Origin: Bacteroidales bacterium
Lineage (GTDB): Bacteria > Bacteroidota > Bacteroidia > Bacteroidales > Marinilabiliaceae
Length of the DNA stretch: 50,997 nucleotides
Assembly: GCA_017539645.1 (NCBI GenBank)
Contig: JAFYCM010000022.1
Location: forward strand, 1-50,997
Direction: 5' to 3'
Part shown: positions 1 to 15,000 of the stretch, in pieces
Layout of the letters: each line of letters opens with the position of its first letter
How positions within the stretch are numbered: the first letter of the stretch is position 1
Notes under the pieces: model-generated
The model's database searches: none
What the model was told of the DNA's origin: nothing
Seen by the model: the letters and a program-made list of their open reading frames with translations, nothing else
Made by a program: the position numbers and the translations under genes

Positions 1-3000
1 GCTATTGCTGCTACGGGCAACACCGGAACACTGTCGTATGAATGGTACTACAGTGCCGACGATGTAGATAATATGGCGCACGTTCCGTCATACGATGGTC
101 GACTTACGCTCACCAACTTGCCTGTCGGTTACTACAAAGTGCGCGTCTACGATGCCGGCACAAGCATCGAAGGTGGTAAAGTAGCATACTACGTAGGTAC
201 GGACAACAAGAAACACTACTTCGATATTGATAACTCGGTTGTAGATGCTGCCACCAACAAGGTTACGGCATTCTACATTATGATGAACGGTGCAAACAAA
301 GTGTACGTATCTAATAGCGACGTCTCTATAAATATGAATAATGGCGCTATAAGTAGTACTAAGTACATACCTGATCCAAGTCAGACCGTTCAATACGAAC
401 AGCAAAATATTGAGTATGGCAACTTTAGAGAGGTAACCTATCGCCTCGATAATAGCCAAGATATTGAGCTCAACGTTGATCAATGGACGGTTAAACATCA
501 GAGCTGCTACGGCGATGTATACGATGGCGCTATCTCGCCTGTAGTTGTGGCTATGGATGCTTCGAACCTCACATATTCGTGGAGCGGTCCGGCCGGATTT
601 ACTTCAAACGAGATGAATATCAGCGGATTGAAGTATGGTACGTATTACCTCACCGTAACAGACGATCGCGGCTGCTCGGCTCGCGAGGGTGTTGTGGTGA
701 AACAAGCTACACAGATTCAGTTTGAGCTCCAGCTCGCTGGCGACCCATGCGACGTAGAGAATCGCGTTATCAAGGTTGTTCATAAAGATGAAAATGGCAA
801 CTATGTTCCGGGTGTGACGGGCGGTTCTACTACCGACCTCATTAAGTACACCTTCGACTGGTCGGGTGAGGTAACGCCTACCTGGGTAGAGAAAGAGAAT
901 GGCGTTGATGTATTTGAAGCTCGCGATATTACAGCTGGCGGCGTATATACGGTATATGTACGTGATGCTAACATGTGTACCGTTTCGCAATCGACCGAAG
1001 AACTTCACTCGGCCGTAACTGTTGAAGCAAACGTTCAGAACGTAACTTGCTACAACGGCTACAACGGACGCATAGAACCTACAATATCGGGCGGTATGGG
1101 CAACTTCGAATATCATTGGTATTACAGCGAAGATGGCTCGTACACACTCGACGACTTGAAGGCTGACATAGCTGCAGATGCTAATCCTGCCAATATTACT
1201 ACGGGTAAAGAGCTCAAGGCTCGCAACAATACTACGCAAGACATTACTACGCGTGTGGCTTCTGAACTCCAAGCTGGTACATATTACTTGATAATCACCG
1301 ATTGGCAGACAGCCGACTTTGCTTCGGCTACTTCTACCACATGCAAGCATAACTACTACTTCAGTTGGAACGTTACGCAGCCTACCGAACTCAAGGCTGT
1401 GGCTCACAACGACAACCAGCCTATATACACCACTTGCTACGGATATTCCGATGCTACCATCACCGTTGATGTGACGGGCGGCAAGGCTCCATACTCATAC
1501 GAATGGAATATCGGTAGCACAACTGTAACTACTGACGAACCTAAACTCTCGAACCTCGCTTCGGGTACATATTTCGTGATAGTTACCGATGCTAATGGCT
1601 GTAGCGCGCAAGACTACGCTGTGGTTCACGATGCTGCTCCGCTCGACTTCTACTTCGAAGCCGACCAAGTGGATTGCTATGGCAAGAATGGTAAGTTGGA
1701 AATCAAGTGGACGAATACCGATCCGAGCCTCGATCCAGCACTCGATCCGCTTGTGAGCGTTTCGTGGTCGGGCAAGTCAATCCAGACCAACAAGTCGAGC
1801 TCGTTGCTGAAGGATCATCCAGAGATTCTGTCGCAAGATGCTTTGGCAAGCGGCGTTTATACAGTGCGTGTGACACGTGGTAACAACTGCGCCGTGGTGA
1901 ATAGCTACGAATTCGACTATCCAATGCTCTTCACCGACTCTACCGTCACCGACAACCGCTGCTCAGGCTCACAAACTGGTATGATTACCGTTGAAGTGGC
2001 TGGTGGCTCGGGCGTCTATGGTTACGAATGGGAGGCATACACCGATGCAAGTATGACCGAACGCCTCGAAAATTCTGGCGTAAATAATAATAATGGCCCT
2101 TATCAGGCTGGCTTGATGGCTGGTTACTACGTAGTTCGCGTCTACGACAAGACCCGCACCAATGCTACTACTGGCTATAACGATGCAAATAGTTCGTACA
2201 ACGAGCATTGCTACATAACTAAGGGCTTCACCGTGAAGAACAAGACGCACCTCACCGTCATAGCAACCGATGGTATAGAGTCGTGCGCAGGCGCTCTCGA
2301 TGGTCAGATTATCGTAAGCGTGACGGGTGGTTCGGGTAACTATACATATAAATGGTATGGTGATGGCGATGGCATAACCAACGACACTACTCAGAACCAG
2401 CATACGCTCGGTGTTGGTCACTATCAAGTTATTGTTACCGATGTAAATAATAACTGTACGGCATCGCGTTCGGCTCAGATAGAAGGCTCGCAGACGATGC
2501 TCGAAGCCGAGGTGGCTTCTATTACCAATATAGATTGCTACAATGAAAGCACTGGCGAAATAGTCATCAGAGGTAATGGTGGTACGCCGTTCACTGGTAC
2601 AGACGCCAATGGTCAGCCTTATAGCTACTATAAGTTCGTATGGCAGCATCAAACTGACCCAGACGAAACGGGCTTAGAGAGCACCGTTGACAACCTTATG
2701 GCTGGTAAATACCACGTTACAGTGAAAGACTACTACGGCTGTGCAGTGCCTCTCGACATTGAACTTACGCAGAAAGAGGCTATCGCTGCAACTCACACCG
2801 TAACCGACATCGTGAAGAATGGCGACGCGACTGGCACCATACGTATTACGGGCATCACTGGCGGAACCTACCCATACCATATCAAGTGGTACAAAGGTGC
2901 CGTTGCCGATAATGTTTCGGCAGGTGACGATGATGCTACATACGTAGATGGATTATCGGCAGGCTTGTATACTTACGTGGTTACCGATAAGAATGGCTGC

Positions 3001-6000
3001 TCTAAAGAGTTCACCGCTACCGTTTCGGACGATGGCGCACTCATGGTTAAGTTCGACAAACGTCTTGATGTACTCTGCTACGGCGAGTCGACAGGCCGCA
3101 TTGAGGTAAGTATTTACAACGGCAAGAAACCGTTCAGCATCTCTGTTAACGGCATTGTCAAGACGGATAATTACGATGGCGGCATATACGTGATGCGCAA
3201 CTTGCCTGCTGGCTGGTATACTATAGTAGTTACCGATAGCAATGGCGCTTCGTTCCAGCAATCTGTCGAGATTATACAGCCAGAACATCCGCTCACCTTC
3301 TCGGTAGATAATTACGACGTACAGTGCTACAACACCAATAGCGCAACGGCACGTGTGATAGTTTCGGGTGGTACGCCGTTCATTGATGCTGCTACAAACA
3401 AACCATACTATCACGTACAGCGCAATGTTCAGTCGCCAGAGAATGCTATCGAAGAATTGCAAAATTCGCCGGGCATCTACTACCACGACTTCACCAACTT
3501 GCGCATTGGCAACTACCGCTTCTCTGTTACCGATGCCAATGGCTGTTACCTCAGCGAGTACCTCACGCTCACCGAGCACGACGAGATTACCCTGACGCGC
3601 GACACAGTAACCCACGTGCTCTGCCACGGCGAAGCTACTGGTGCTATTGATGTTACAGTGAAAGGTGCTACGAATGCTAAATATGAATGGTATTATGAAG
3701 ATGAGACCACTCCGATGGTCGACGACAATAATGCTCCGCTAAATACCAACAAACTCATCAACCTCAAGGCTGGTAGATACTATTTGGTTGTTACCGACAT
3801 AGGACAAACTAACAACTGCCAGAGCAACCGATTCGAGTTTGTTGTCAAAGAGCCTTCTGAGTTCAACGTTTCGGCAGTTAGCTACGATATAACTACCTGC
3901 AACGGCGACAACTCAGGTCAGATACTTCTCACGCTCAATGGCGGTGTGAAACCATACACCGTAACTATTGCGCGTGGCACTGAGACGCTCGAGACGCGTA
4001 CGCTGAATGTAAATACAACAACCTTCGATGGCCTCATAGCTGGTACGTATTACATCAATGCGCACGATGCAAATGGCTGCAACTTCAGCGAGATTACTAA
4101 GCCAATCTACGAACCTGCAGCGCTCGAAGTTTCCGACGTGGAGGCATACATAGGTTGCAGTGCAGCCGACGGCACGCTCAGCTTTACGGTAAATGGCGGC
4201 AATGTGGCTAATAATGCTACCAGATACACCATCTCGCTCATCGGACCGAATTCCGACGCTACTTGGACGGCTACTGTTGCAGGTACTCAGAATGCAAACG
4301 GCTCGTACTCTGTAACGCTCGATGCTACGAATGCTCCTGCCAACGCTAAACTCAGCGGATTGCCAGAAGGCGACTATGTTCTTACGGTGAAAGACGCAAA
4401 TTCTACCGACTTGAACTTCTGCGCTATAAAGAATACGTTCCGCATACAGAACATGCACATCGTGCTCGAAAGTGAGGATAATCCTACCTGCGCTGGCATC
4501 AACGATGGCGCTATAAATATTAGCGTCAACGGCAATGTGAACGATGTTACATTCTTATGGCAGCGCAAAGACGACACGGGTGCTTGGGCTGATTTGGCTG
4601 TAGGTAAGAATAACCAAAATGCTACGGCTCTCGAAGCTGGCGAATACAAAGTCATCGTCACCGATCCGAAACGCGATGGCACAAACGACTGCTCTGTAGA
4701 ACGCGAGTTTGAACTCACCAACGTGAATGTGCTCACCGTTTCAGCGTCAACCAAGGCAGAACAGTGCTACGGTGCTAACGATGGCGCTATCAACAATGTT
4801 GTTGTAACCGGCGTTGTAGACCAGTCGAAGTTGAAGTACGAATGGTCGGGTAGCAACTTCGCAAGCACCATCGAGGAGATTAGTGGTCTTGCTCCAGGTG
4901 CATACCTATTGACAGTGACCGACGGCACAACGCAATGTAAAGTCTCTAAAGAGTTCACCGTAGCAGCTGCGGCATCACCTATCGAGATGAAACTCACCGA
5001 TGCTGCTATCGATTGCGATTACTCGCATACCATCACCGTAGATGTGAAAGGTGGCTCTGGTGGATACAGATATTTCGCAAGCGGTAACTCATCTACGATG
5101 TCGTTGCCTAAAGAACCAACGGCTACAACTGGTTGGACAGAGACTCGCAAACTCACAGCCGACAAGGGCGGTGTATACAAGTTCACTATCTACGACTCTA
5201 ACAACTGTATGATTGTGGACAGCATCACCCTCGACTCACGCTTGATGGTTACTGGCGACGTAACCAACATCAAGTGCTATGGCGGCGCATTCGGTGCTAT
5301 CGACCTTACCGTCACTGGCGGTTCGGGTTCATATACATATGAATGGTCAGGTCCTGGCGTCACGAACGAGAATAAGAATGTAAGTAATTTGTCGTCGGTT
5401 GTGGCTGGCGTTTACACCGTAACTGTAACCGATAATAACGATAAAGATGGTCAGGGAGACAACTGCTCTGTAACTAAGACCTTTACTATTACGCAGCCTA
5501 AGCAGCTCATCATCGAAGAAACGGGCGGTGTGACCGACGTTACTTGCAACGGCTCTAAAGATGGCAAGATTGCTATCACCGTTTCGGGTGGTCAGGCTCC
5601 ATATTCATACTTATGGAACAATGGCGCTACTACAAATCGCCTAAGCAACCTCGATGGTGGTTCGTATTCTGTGACTGTAACTGATTACTACGGCTGCACC
5701 GCAACACATGCTTTCGAGGTGAAAGAACCTTCGGCTATCGACTTCGACATTGAGCGTGTAACCGACGTGACTTGCAATGGCGATGGCGGCGAGTTGAAGA
5801 TTGTCAACTTGAAGGGTGGCTATGGCTATGAAGATGGTACAGCTACGTATGATATTGTTTGGTCGGGTGAGAACCTCGCTAGACTCGCCGATGATAAGAT
5901 GTCGGCAGCGAACCTCACGAGCTACAATAACGGTCTGTACAAGATTACCGTTACCGATCATGCAGCTGGTCATAATAGCTGTTCACTCACTAAGAGCTAT

Positions 6001-9000
6001 GCATTCTCTACACCGCTCACGGCTCAGCTAATATCTGTGAAGGACGAGACATGCGAAGGTCAAGTAGATGGTCGCATAACTATCGATGTGAAGGGCGGTT
6101 CGGGTGACTATAATTATGAATGGACAACCATCGATGGTGCTGGTCTTAATCCAACTATACAAAATCAGGATGGTTTGCGTGCTGGCACCTACAACGTGAA
6201 GATTACCGACAACGTGGCTAATGCAGCAGGCGAAAACTGCTCGGTTGAACTCAACGGCATAGAAGTTAAGCGTCAGCATACCATCGTTGTAAATCCGTTG
6301 ATTACCGATGTTAAGTGTGCAGGCGAGAGCAGCGGTGCTATCAAACTCGTGCTCAGCGGCGGTAGCGGCAACTACTCACTCACGTGGACCGGCACTTGCG
6401 CTAACCTCGTGAGAAGCCAGTCGGCTACTATACCACGCTTTGCATCTAACGTGGAAGTTGTTCAAAACAACCTCACCAAGGGTCAGTATTCGGTAACTAT
6501 TACCGACGAAGATCTCGGCTGCGAGGTTACTCATACATATTACGTAGATGGTGCTGAGTATGAACTCGAAATAGCAAGCATCGATGTTGTCGACGTGCTG
6601 CCATGTAAGGGCGACTACACGGGTTCTATCACCGTTCATGTTGAAGGTGGCATCGGTCCGTATACTTATAGCTGGTCGGGCGAAGGCGTCAACTTCCCGA
6701 ACGACTCTGTAATTACAGATCTTAAGGCTGGTAAATATCAAGTGAACGTCACCGACTACAAGGGCTGTTTGGTATCTTCTGGTAATATCGAAGTTGCCGA
6801 GCCGCCTATCAGATTGGCTGTCGCTGTAGATAGGGTAGTGAATGTTACCTCGCAAGGCGGTCAGAACGGCGAGATTGTCGTTAGCGTAACGGGTGGCGTT
6901 GGTTCATACGTATACGACTGGTACAAACTCGAAGACGTAAATGGTCAGCTCGAATGGACGAATCTCGCGCTCGATGGTGTGAGCCACATCAATAAACTCA
7001 AAGCTGGCGATTACAAGATTGTTGTTACCGACGAGAATAATTGTACGGCAACTAAGGAGTACATACATGTGGGCGAACCTAACGAGCCGCTCGCTATACG
7101 CACAGCTACAACCGACATTACGCCGTGCTACAACGATAATAATGGTACTATAGATATTGATGTCTACGGCGGTACGTTGCCTTACACTATCTGGTGCTAT
7201 GATGCAAGCGGTCGACTTGTGAAAGAAAGTACAGGCACTGGCGCGCTGAATATCACCGACTTGAAGGCTGGTAGCTACACCATAAAAGTGATGGATGCTA
7301 ACCGCGTTCGCGACTTTGTAGATATGAATACCAACTCTACGACTAAAGTCTCTGAGAAGATTGTAACCATAAATCAACCTGAACTTCTCACGCTCAATAA
7401 GAACTGGGCTACGGGCAAGGTTACCAATGTGGCTTGCTATGGTGCTGAAACTGGCGAATTTACGCTCACCGTCACTGGCGGCATGAAGACCGACGATAAG
7501 TACTACGTATCTATAACCGGTCCGAATGGCTACAGCAGCGTAATTAGCGATATGTCGGGTGAACAGCTCTACTCTAACCTCAAGGCTGGCGTATACAACA
7601 TCACCGTGATAGACGATAGCGACAAAGATGGCCGCTACAACTCTACTACCGACTGCTGGCTCACCGATACCATAGAGATTCATCAGCCAGAGGCTCATGT
7701 AGAACTCTCGAAGGTTATTGCCGACGAGACACAACGCTACATCTGCGAAGGTCAGAGCCGTGAGTTGAAACTCATCGTTACCAACTGGGATCTCACTAAG
7801 ACTCCGCTCAAAGTTGTCATCCGCAAAGACGACGACCCAACGCAGGAGACTACTTATGATGTTGATAAGTCGCCATACGTATTCGCTGTTACACCTTCTG
7901 AAACCTCAACATATCGCGTTGTAGCAGTTTATGAAGATGACGCAAGTTGTGGTCGAGGTACGTTCGACGGAGATGCCGAAACGGTTGAAGTGCGTGTTCG
8001 TCCGCGTGCATACATACATGGCGACTACAACGTATGCTTCGGTTCTACTATTACAGCTTCGGTAGATATTACGCCAGAGAGTGCTGGTCCGTGGAATTTT
8101 GTAATCTCCGACGGTACAACCAACTACAATCAGGAACATATCACCGAGACTCCGTTCATATTCTCATATACACCGCAAGCGCCTACTAAAATAGGTGCTA
8201 ATCAAGAGCCTATCACACTGGTGGTTACCTCGCTAAGCGATGCAAACTGCGAGAGCGTTGAGGCCGACCTCACAGGCAAGGCTACCATTGTGGTGAACGA
8301 TTTGCCTACCGTGAAGATGGGTGGTTCAGAATCGATATGCGAAGGCGAGCGTGCTAAGATTTACTTCGTGGTAGATGGCGGTAAGGCTCCATACACCATT
8401 ACGTATTACTATGACTTGAATGGCATTCAGGTTACGCAGACGCTGCTCGACAAAGTGCCAGAGCAAGATGTAATCGATGGCGAAACAGTGAACGTTATCT
8501 ATTCGTATGTATCGCCTGAAGTGACTACGGTTTACAACATTGGCGGCTTGATTGATGCCAACGGTTGTGCGCCTGCAGTTATCGATGGCAATGTAACCAT
8601 AATAGTGAAGGAGCAACCAGACATACCAGTGGCTATAAAAGGTCCGTATGTAAACGGTGTGGCTGAAGACTTCGTTTGCCAAGGCGCTCACAACGTAGTA
8701 TTCACTATCGACGCAGTCGACAATGCTACGGGCTACGAATGGACCGTGCCTGATGGTATGACGATAGTGGCTGGTAATGGCTCTACATCTATTGCCGTTG
8801 ACGTGAGCGAAACGTTCGAACAGGGCATGGTGCTCGTAAGTTCGCGCAACGATTGTGGTCTGTCGCAGCAGCGCGCAATGCTCGTGTCGGCTAACTTGTT
8901 GCCTGTCAAACCTCAAGGTATTGTATCTATCGATGGACAGTCGTTCTGCCAAGGGCAAACTCGCATACGTATGTATGTACCGAGTGTAGCCAACGCTTCT

Positions 9001-12000
9001 AAGTACGAATGGGATTTGCCAACTGGCTTCTCGATAGTATATGGCGAAGGCACCTCAAATATCTTGCTCGATGTCAGCGAGACAGTGGCATCGCTCGACG
9101 GCACAATTCGCGTTCGTGGTATAAACAACTGCGGCGAGGGCGAATGGTCAGAGCCGTTCGATATAGCTATACATCCGCTGCCTAAGTTTACTGCTGGCAA
9201 AGATCAGCAAGTATGTTCCGAAACGTCGCAACTTACGGCCGAAAGCACTGTAATTGCGGGCGAGACATATTCATACTTATGGACTACGGTATATGGCGGC
9301 GTTGTAGCCGATGACCCAACGAACCTCACTTCTACCGTTAGCAACCTTACGCAGGGCGACAACGAGTTGATGCTCACCGTAACTACTGACCACGGCTGTG
9401 TACTCACCGATAACGTGATTATTCGCAACAATAAACTCAGTGTTACGGCTCGCCCGGTAGAGACACTCATCTGCGATGGACAGACGGAACTCTCGGCTAC
9501 CGCAATACCTACGGGCTGCACTGGCCTTTGGTCGGTAGAAAAGGGTAGAGGTGAGTTCGACGACGCTAATTCGCCGATAGCTAATGTGACCGATTTGCAG
9601 AAAGGCAAGTCGACACTCCGCTGGACAATCACTCAAAACGGTTGCGACTCATACGACGAGTTCGTTGTAGAGAATACCGAACCTGACGATCCTGAAATCG
9701 TTATCAAACGTAATAGTAGTGATGCTGGCAAGGTTGTTACTTATGAGGAGTATAAAGATGCTACATATCGCTTCGTGGTATGTCCTGAGCCAGGTGAGAC
9801 ACTTGCAAGTATAATTATAGCTGGTAAGGCTGTCGATACCTCAATCTATCCTGACCAGACAGCAACGTGGGAACGCATCTCGGGCGGTAGCAGCATCAAG
9901 ACCGACGTACTTACACAAGAACTCTCCGACCTCACTATCGGCGATAACATATTCAAGTACACCGTCAAGAATGGCTCGTGCTCTAAAGTGTTGACTATAA
10001 ATATCTTCAATGCTCACCTCAAGGTTAGTGCTGGTCTCGACGATGCTACTTGCGACGAAAGCTATCGTCTCGAAGGTTCGCAAGTTCCAGCTGGTATGTA
10101 TGGCCATTGGGAGACGCTTAGCGGTACGTATGCAACATTTGCCGATGCTACGTCGAACGTAACTATGGTAAGCAATATGAGCCGCGGTGACAACCACTTG
10201 CGTTGGATAATCAACCAAGAGGGTTGCGAAAGCTTCGACGACGTTGTTATCACCAACAACCGCGTGACGCAAGCTACTACGCAGGCTACCATCGTTACTT
10301 GCGATGGTGCAACCTCATTCACTGGCAATGCTTACAATCCTGCATACGAGACTGGTAAGTGGACTATTATCAAAGGCTGGGCTAAGATCGAAGACTACAA
10401 CGATCCAACTACACTTGCATCGAACTTCGACCGCGGCGTGAACGTCTTCCGTTGGACCATTACTTCGCACGAAGGTGGCTGTAGCAGTTCTTCGGATCTC
10501 ACCGTGCGCAACAACGCATTCGAGGTTAACGCCGGTCGCGATACTCTCGTCTGCCGTTCACAAACGGTTATTCAAGCTATTACTCCTCGCCCAGCTAAGG
10601 ACGAAGGCGGTGAATGGCGTCTCGTTCCGGGTAAAGGTTCGGCTACTATAGCATCGCCTACCTCATACGTAACCGAAGTCGGTGGTTTGCAGCATGGTCC
10701 TAACTACTTCATCTGGGAAGTTCAGCAGAACAACTGTAAGATGTCCGATACGGTAATTGTTACCTACAATACGCCAATCCTTGAGTCTAAAGACTACACC
10801 AACGTAGCTTACCAAGGCACCGATGCTACATCGACCATCACGCTTAGCGGTGGCGCAACAACCACCAACATGCAAGCTATCGGCGTGAAAGATGCTGTCG
10901 GACCAGACTTCTCTAACGAGAATGGTCAAGGTACATGGTCGCTCGTGTCAGGTGGTGGCTCTATCAGCGATGAAGACATTCACAATCCGAATGCTTTGGT
11001 TTACAACTTGCAGAATGGTACGAGCGTCTTCCGCTGGACTGTCGAGAAGCAAGGTTGTAAGATTGAGGGCGATGTTAATGTCGTATATGGCGACGTTACG
11101 CCTCCTAATGCTGGCTATCAGGTTATAAACAACTGTAGCTCTACATACCAACTCTCGGCTAACGGTCCATTCAACGGTATCGGCCAGTGGAGTGTGGTTT
11201 ATGGTAGCGGTTCGTTCGACGATCCTGCCGATCCTAAGACCAAGGTTCGCGGCTTGCAACGTGGTCGCAACGTGCTGCAGTGGAAGATTACTTACAACTC
11301 GGGCGCTCTCACCGACACCGTAGAGATATGGAATATGGCTGTTACCGATGCTCAAGCAGGCTTCGACCGCACCGTATGTTCTTACGACTACGAACTCCAA
11401 GGCAATTCGCCTAAGGAGGTTCCATACACTGTTACCGATGCTTCGCTTGGCAATAAGCAATATAAAGTGAAGAGTACGCAGTTGTGGGAACTTATCTCGG
11501 GTGGCTGTACCTTCCAAAAGATTACTGATAAGTACAATTCTACAATGCCAGATACCATTCAGAATGCATACGTAACCGACCTCAAGCAAGGTGTGAATAC
11601 GTTTGTATATAAGATTTACAATGGTATTTGCGAGTCAACCGATACTGTCAAGATTACTAACGATATGGCCGACAGAGCCTTTGCTTGTGGTCTCGACAAC
11701 ACTTGCGACACTATAACCACTTGCGACGGTACGGCTCGTTTGAGTCCTAACTCGCCAAGTTATGGTACTGGTGAATGGCGTGTAGCAAGTGGCGGTTCTG
11801 GTCGATTCCTTGGTAACGATGTCTACGACCTCGGTCAGGGTTACAACTCGCTCATCTGGGCTATATCTACCGAGACGGGCGGTGCATGTAACTCAACCGA
11901 TACGGTTGTCGTGCTCAACCTCGAACCTACTGTTGCCGATGCTGGCTCTGATGACGTGCTCAACGTCTGCGGCTCGTCGGCTATACTCTCGGCAAATAAA

Positions 12001-15000
12001 CCAATGTACTTCACCGAAGCTTATTGGGAACTCATCGAGGGTGGTGGCCAGTTCGAAGAGACACACAAGCCAGGTGATGGCATATATACAGTTAAGAATG
12101 GCGTAACCGTGAAAGTAGGTACGTGGACTGTGGATAGCCTCCTCGCTGCTGGCTTCACTCGCAAAGTGACGAGCCATATCGATGGTACGACCGACACTAC
12201 CGATGTATATTATCGTCTGTCGTCGAGAGTGCCTATCTATAAGAACGATGGTACCGACAACCAGACGCTCAACGTGCAGAACCTTGCCTTCGGTAACAAC
12301 CGATTCCGCTGGGTAATTGTCAACGAAGGCTTGCGCAAGCGTTGTACGTCGACCGACGAAACTGTGCTCAACAACATCTTCATACAAGCTGTTGCGGGTA
12401 ACGTATCACCACAATGTTCTGATTCCGTTCGACTTACGGCTAACAACCCATATCCGGGCGTTGGTCAATGGTCGGTGAAGGCAGGTAATGGACGTGGTGT
12501 ATTCGAAGATTCTTACGATCCGCACACCATGGTTCGTGGCTTGGCATCGGGTGCTAACACGCTCCTTTGGACGGTTAACTACCTCGAATGTCCTTCTGTC
12601 GATAGTGTAGTAGTAGTTAATAATAAAGCTACCGATGCTCATATCGAAGGCTCTATACAGCAACTCTGCGATACTAACGCTACTATCGTAACGGCTAGCG
12701 AGTTGGCTGTTGATGAAACTGGTGCTTGGACTGAGACTGGTTATTGGGAGATTGCAGGTGGCGGTGGCGACATCAAGTCTCCATACTCACCTTCGACCAA
12801 GATTACCGATATTCCATTCAATGCAGATGGCAACCGCTATCGTTGGGTAATTACTCGTAAGTATGGCGCATTCACCTGTATATCGATGAGCGAAATTCTT
12901 GTAGAATACAACAAGATTGAAGCCATCGCGGGTGACGACCAGCGAATATGCGACAATAAGACGAAGTTGGAAGCTATTTCGGCTTATCCGGGTACTGGTA
13001 CATGGTCAGTGTTGGGCGCATCGAGTGCCGGCACATTCACCGACATCAACGAGGCTACCACCACCATTAGCAACCTCGGCTATGGCGACAACGTACTCCA
13101 GTGGAAGACATCTTACAAGGGTTGTACATCGACCGACGAGGTAATTATTACCAATGGTATGCCGAGTCTGCCGTATGCTGGTAGCTTGCAAGAGACTTGC
13201 GAAGACCAAGTTACGCTCGATGCACGTCGTCCTGAGATTGGTCATGGCGTTTGGTCGACAATAGCAGGCTCGGGCAGCTGGTCCGACGACGAGAATGCGG
13301 TGAATAGCAGCTACAAACCGAACCCGACCATAGAGATTAGTAAGGGCGACAACACATTCCGTTGGACTGTGTCTAACTCTACTGAATATTTGCAAGGCTT
13401 CGATGCCGATGGTAATCCATCGTTCGACGTGCTCACCTGCGAGCTCCACGACGATGTAACTATACGCAACATGAACCCGAGCGACGCTATTGCCGGTGCC
13501 GACTATCCAATCTGCTCCGACGAGTATACGCTTAAGGCTGTTGAACCTACCTACGGTACAGGTTTGTGGTCTATCGACATAGGTAGTGGTAGCATAGAAA
13601 ATCCGAAGACTGCCGAGACGAAGGTTACTGGATTGGGCTACGGTCCTAACATCTTCATCTGGACAACTTCTGTTGAAGGACGTTGTGCTAAGGAATCGCG
13701 TGTAACAATTTCGAATTTTTCACCTACGAAAGCCGACGCTGGTCCGGATATTGATGATTGTAGCCCTTGCCAAGTGCTCGATGCTAACGTGCCTGCTATA
13801 GGTAGCGGTTTGTGGACTGTAATATCAGGTTCTGTCACCGACGAGTACGGCAATCCGTCCTTTGACAATGCTGCCGACCCGAAGACGAAAGTTTGCAACT
13901 TGGTATTCGGCGAGAATAAGTTCCTATGGGTAATTACCAATTTGGCCACATACCAGGGCGATACATATCGCTGCCAGAGTGTAGATACGGTAAGCATCTG
14001 GAACCTTATCCCAGATCAGGCTAATGCTAACGACGACCAAGTGCGTTGCCATAACTATACGCAACTGAACGCTAACATACCAAGCGTGGGTAGAGGTACT
14101 TGGAAGTGCTTGCAAGGATTTGGCGAAATAGCCGATCCACACGACGCTAAGACCACGGTGACGAACCTCAACTATGGCGAGAATATCTTCCGCTGGACAA
14201 TTGAGTATGGCGAGTGCCGCACCGAAGACGATATGGTTGTATTGAGCCAAGAGGCCGATCCGTATGCAGGCGAAAATGATGTTACGTATGAAGATTCATA
14301 CAACCTCAATGCTGGTAACCCAGGTCGCTTGAGTGGCTACTGGACATCGCTTGGTACGTCGCAATACATAGAGTTCGAAGACTCTACGAGCTACCATACC
14401 AAGGTAACTGGATTGTCGCCGGGCATAAATACCTTCCGCTGGACGATAGAGACCGAAGATTGTAAGGTTTACGACGAGGTTTCTATTACCTACAAGGTTG
14501 TGCCGAATGCCGGCTTTAGCGTCGACCAAGACCACGGTTGCTACCCGCTCACTGTTCGCTTCACCGACGAGACTACCGATGGCAAGCAGTACTTCTGGAA
14601 CTTTGGCGATGGCGAAGAGTCTACGCTGCGCAACCCGACACATACGTACAATACGCCGGGCTCATACAGAGTAACGCTCACCGTTCCTGGTCCTGATGGT
14701 AAAGAGTCGTCATATTCTATGTATATCACAGTATATGATCACCCGACTGCAAGCTTCGATGCTGCACCTAAACTCGTATACATACCTGATGACAATGTTC
14801 ACTTCGTAAATAGAAGCTTGAACGGCGAACATTTCTACTGGGAATTTGGTGATGGTGGAACTTCCGAAGACAAGAACCCAACATACCAATACCAGCAAGA
14901 GGGCTTGTATACCGTCACCCTCACCGTGACGAGCGAGAATGGCTGTGCTGCCGACACTACTAAGGAGAACTTTATTGAAGCACGTCAAGGCGGCTTCATA

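Noticed and set aside
604-1407. Long minus-strand frames inside the giant SprB gene, here and at many other places up to 15000
   Set aside because: They are antisense to a clearly coding repeat protein, have no recognisable domains, and follow from its codon use.
9700-9860. Possible frameshift where the repeat pattern weakens in the giant SprB protein
   Set aside because: The frame stays open, and the following repeat resumes in phase. This copy simply carries an insert.
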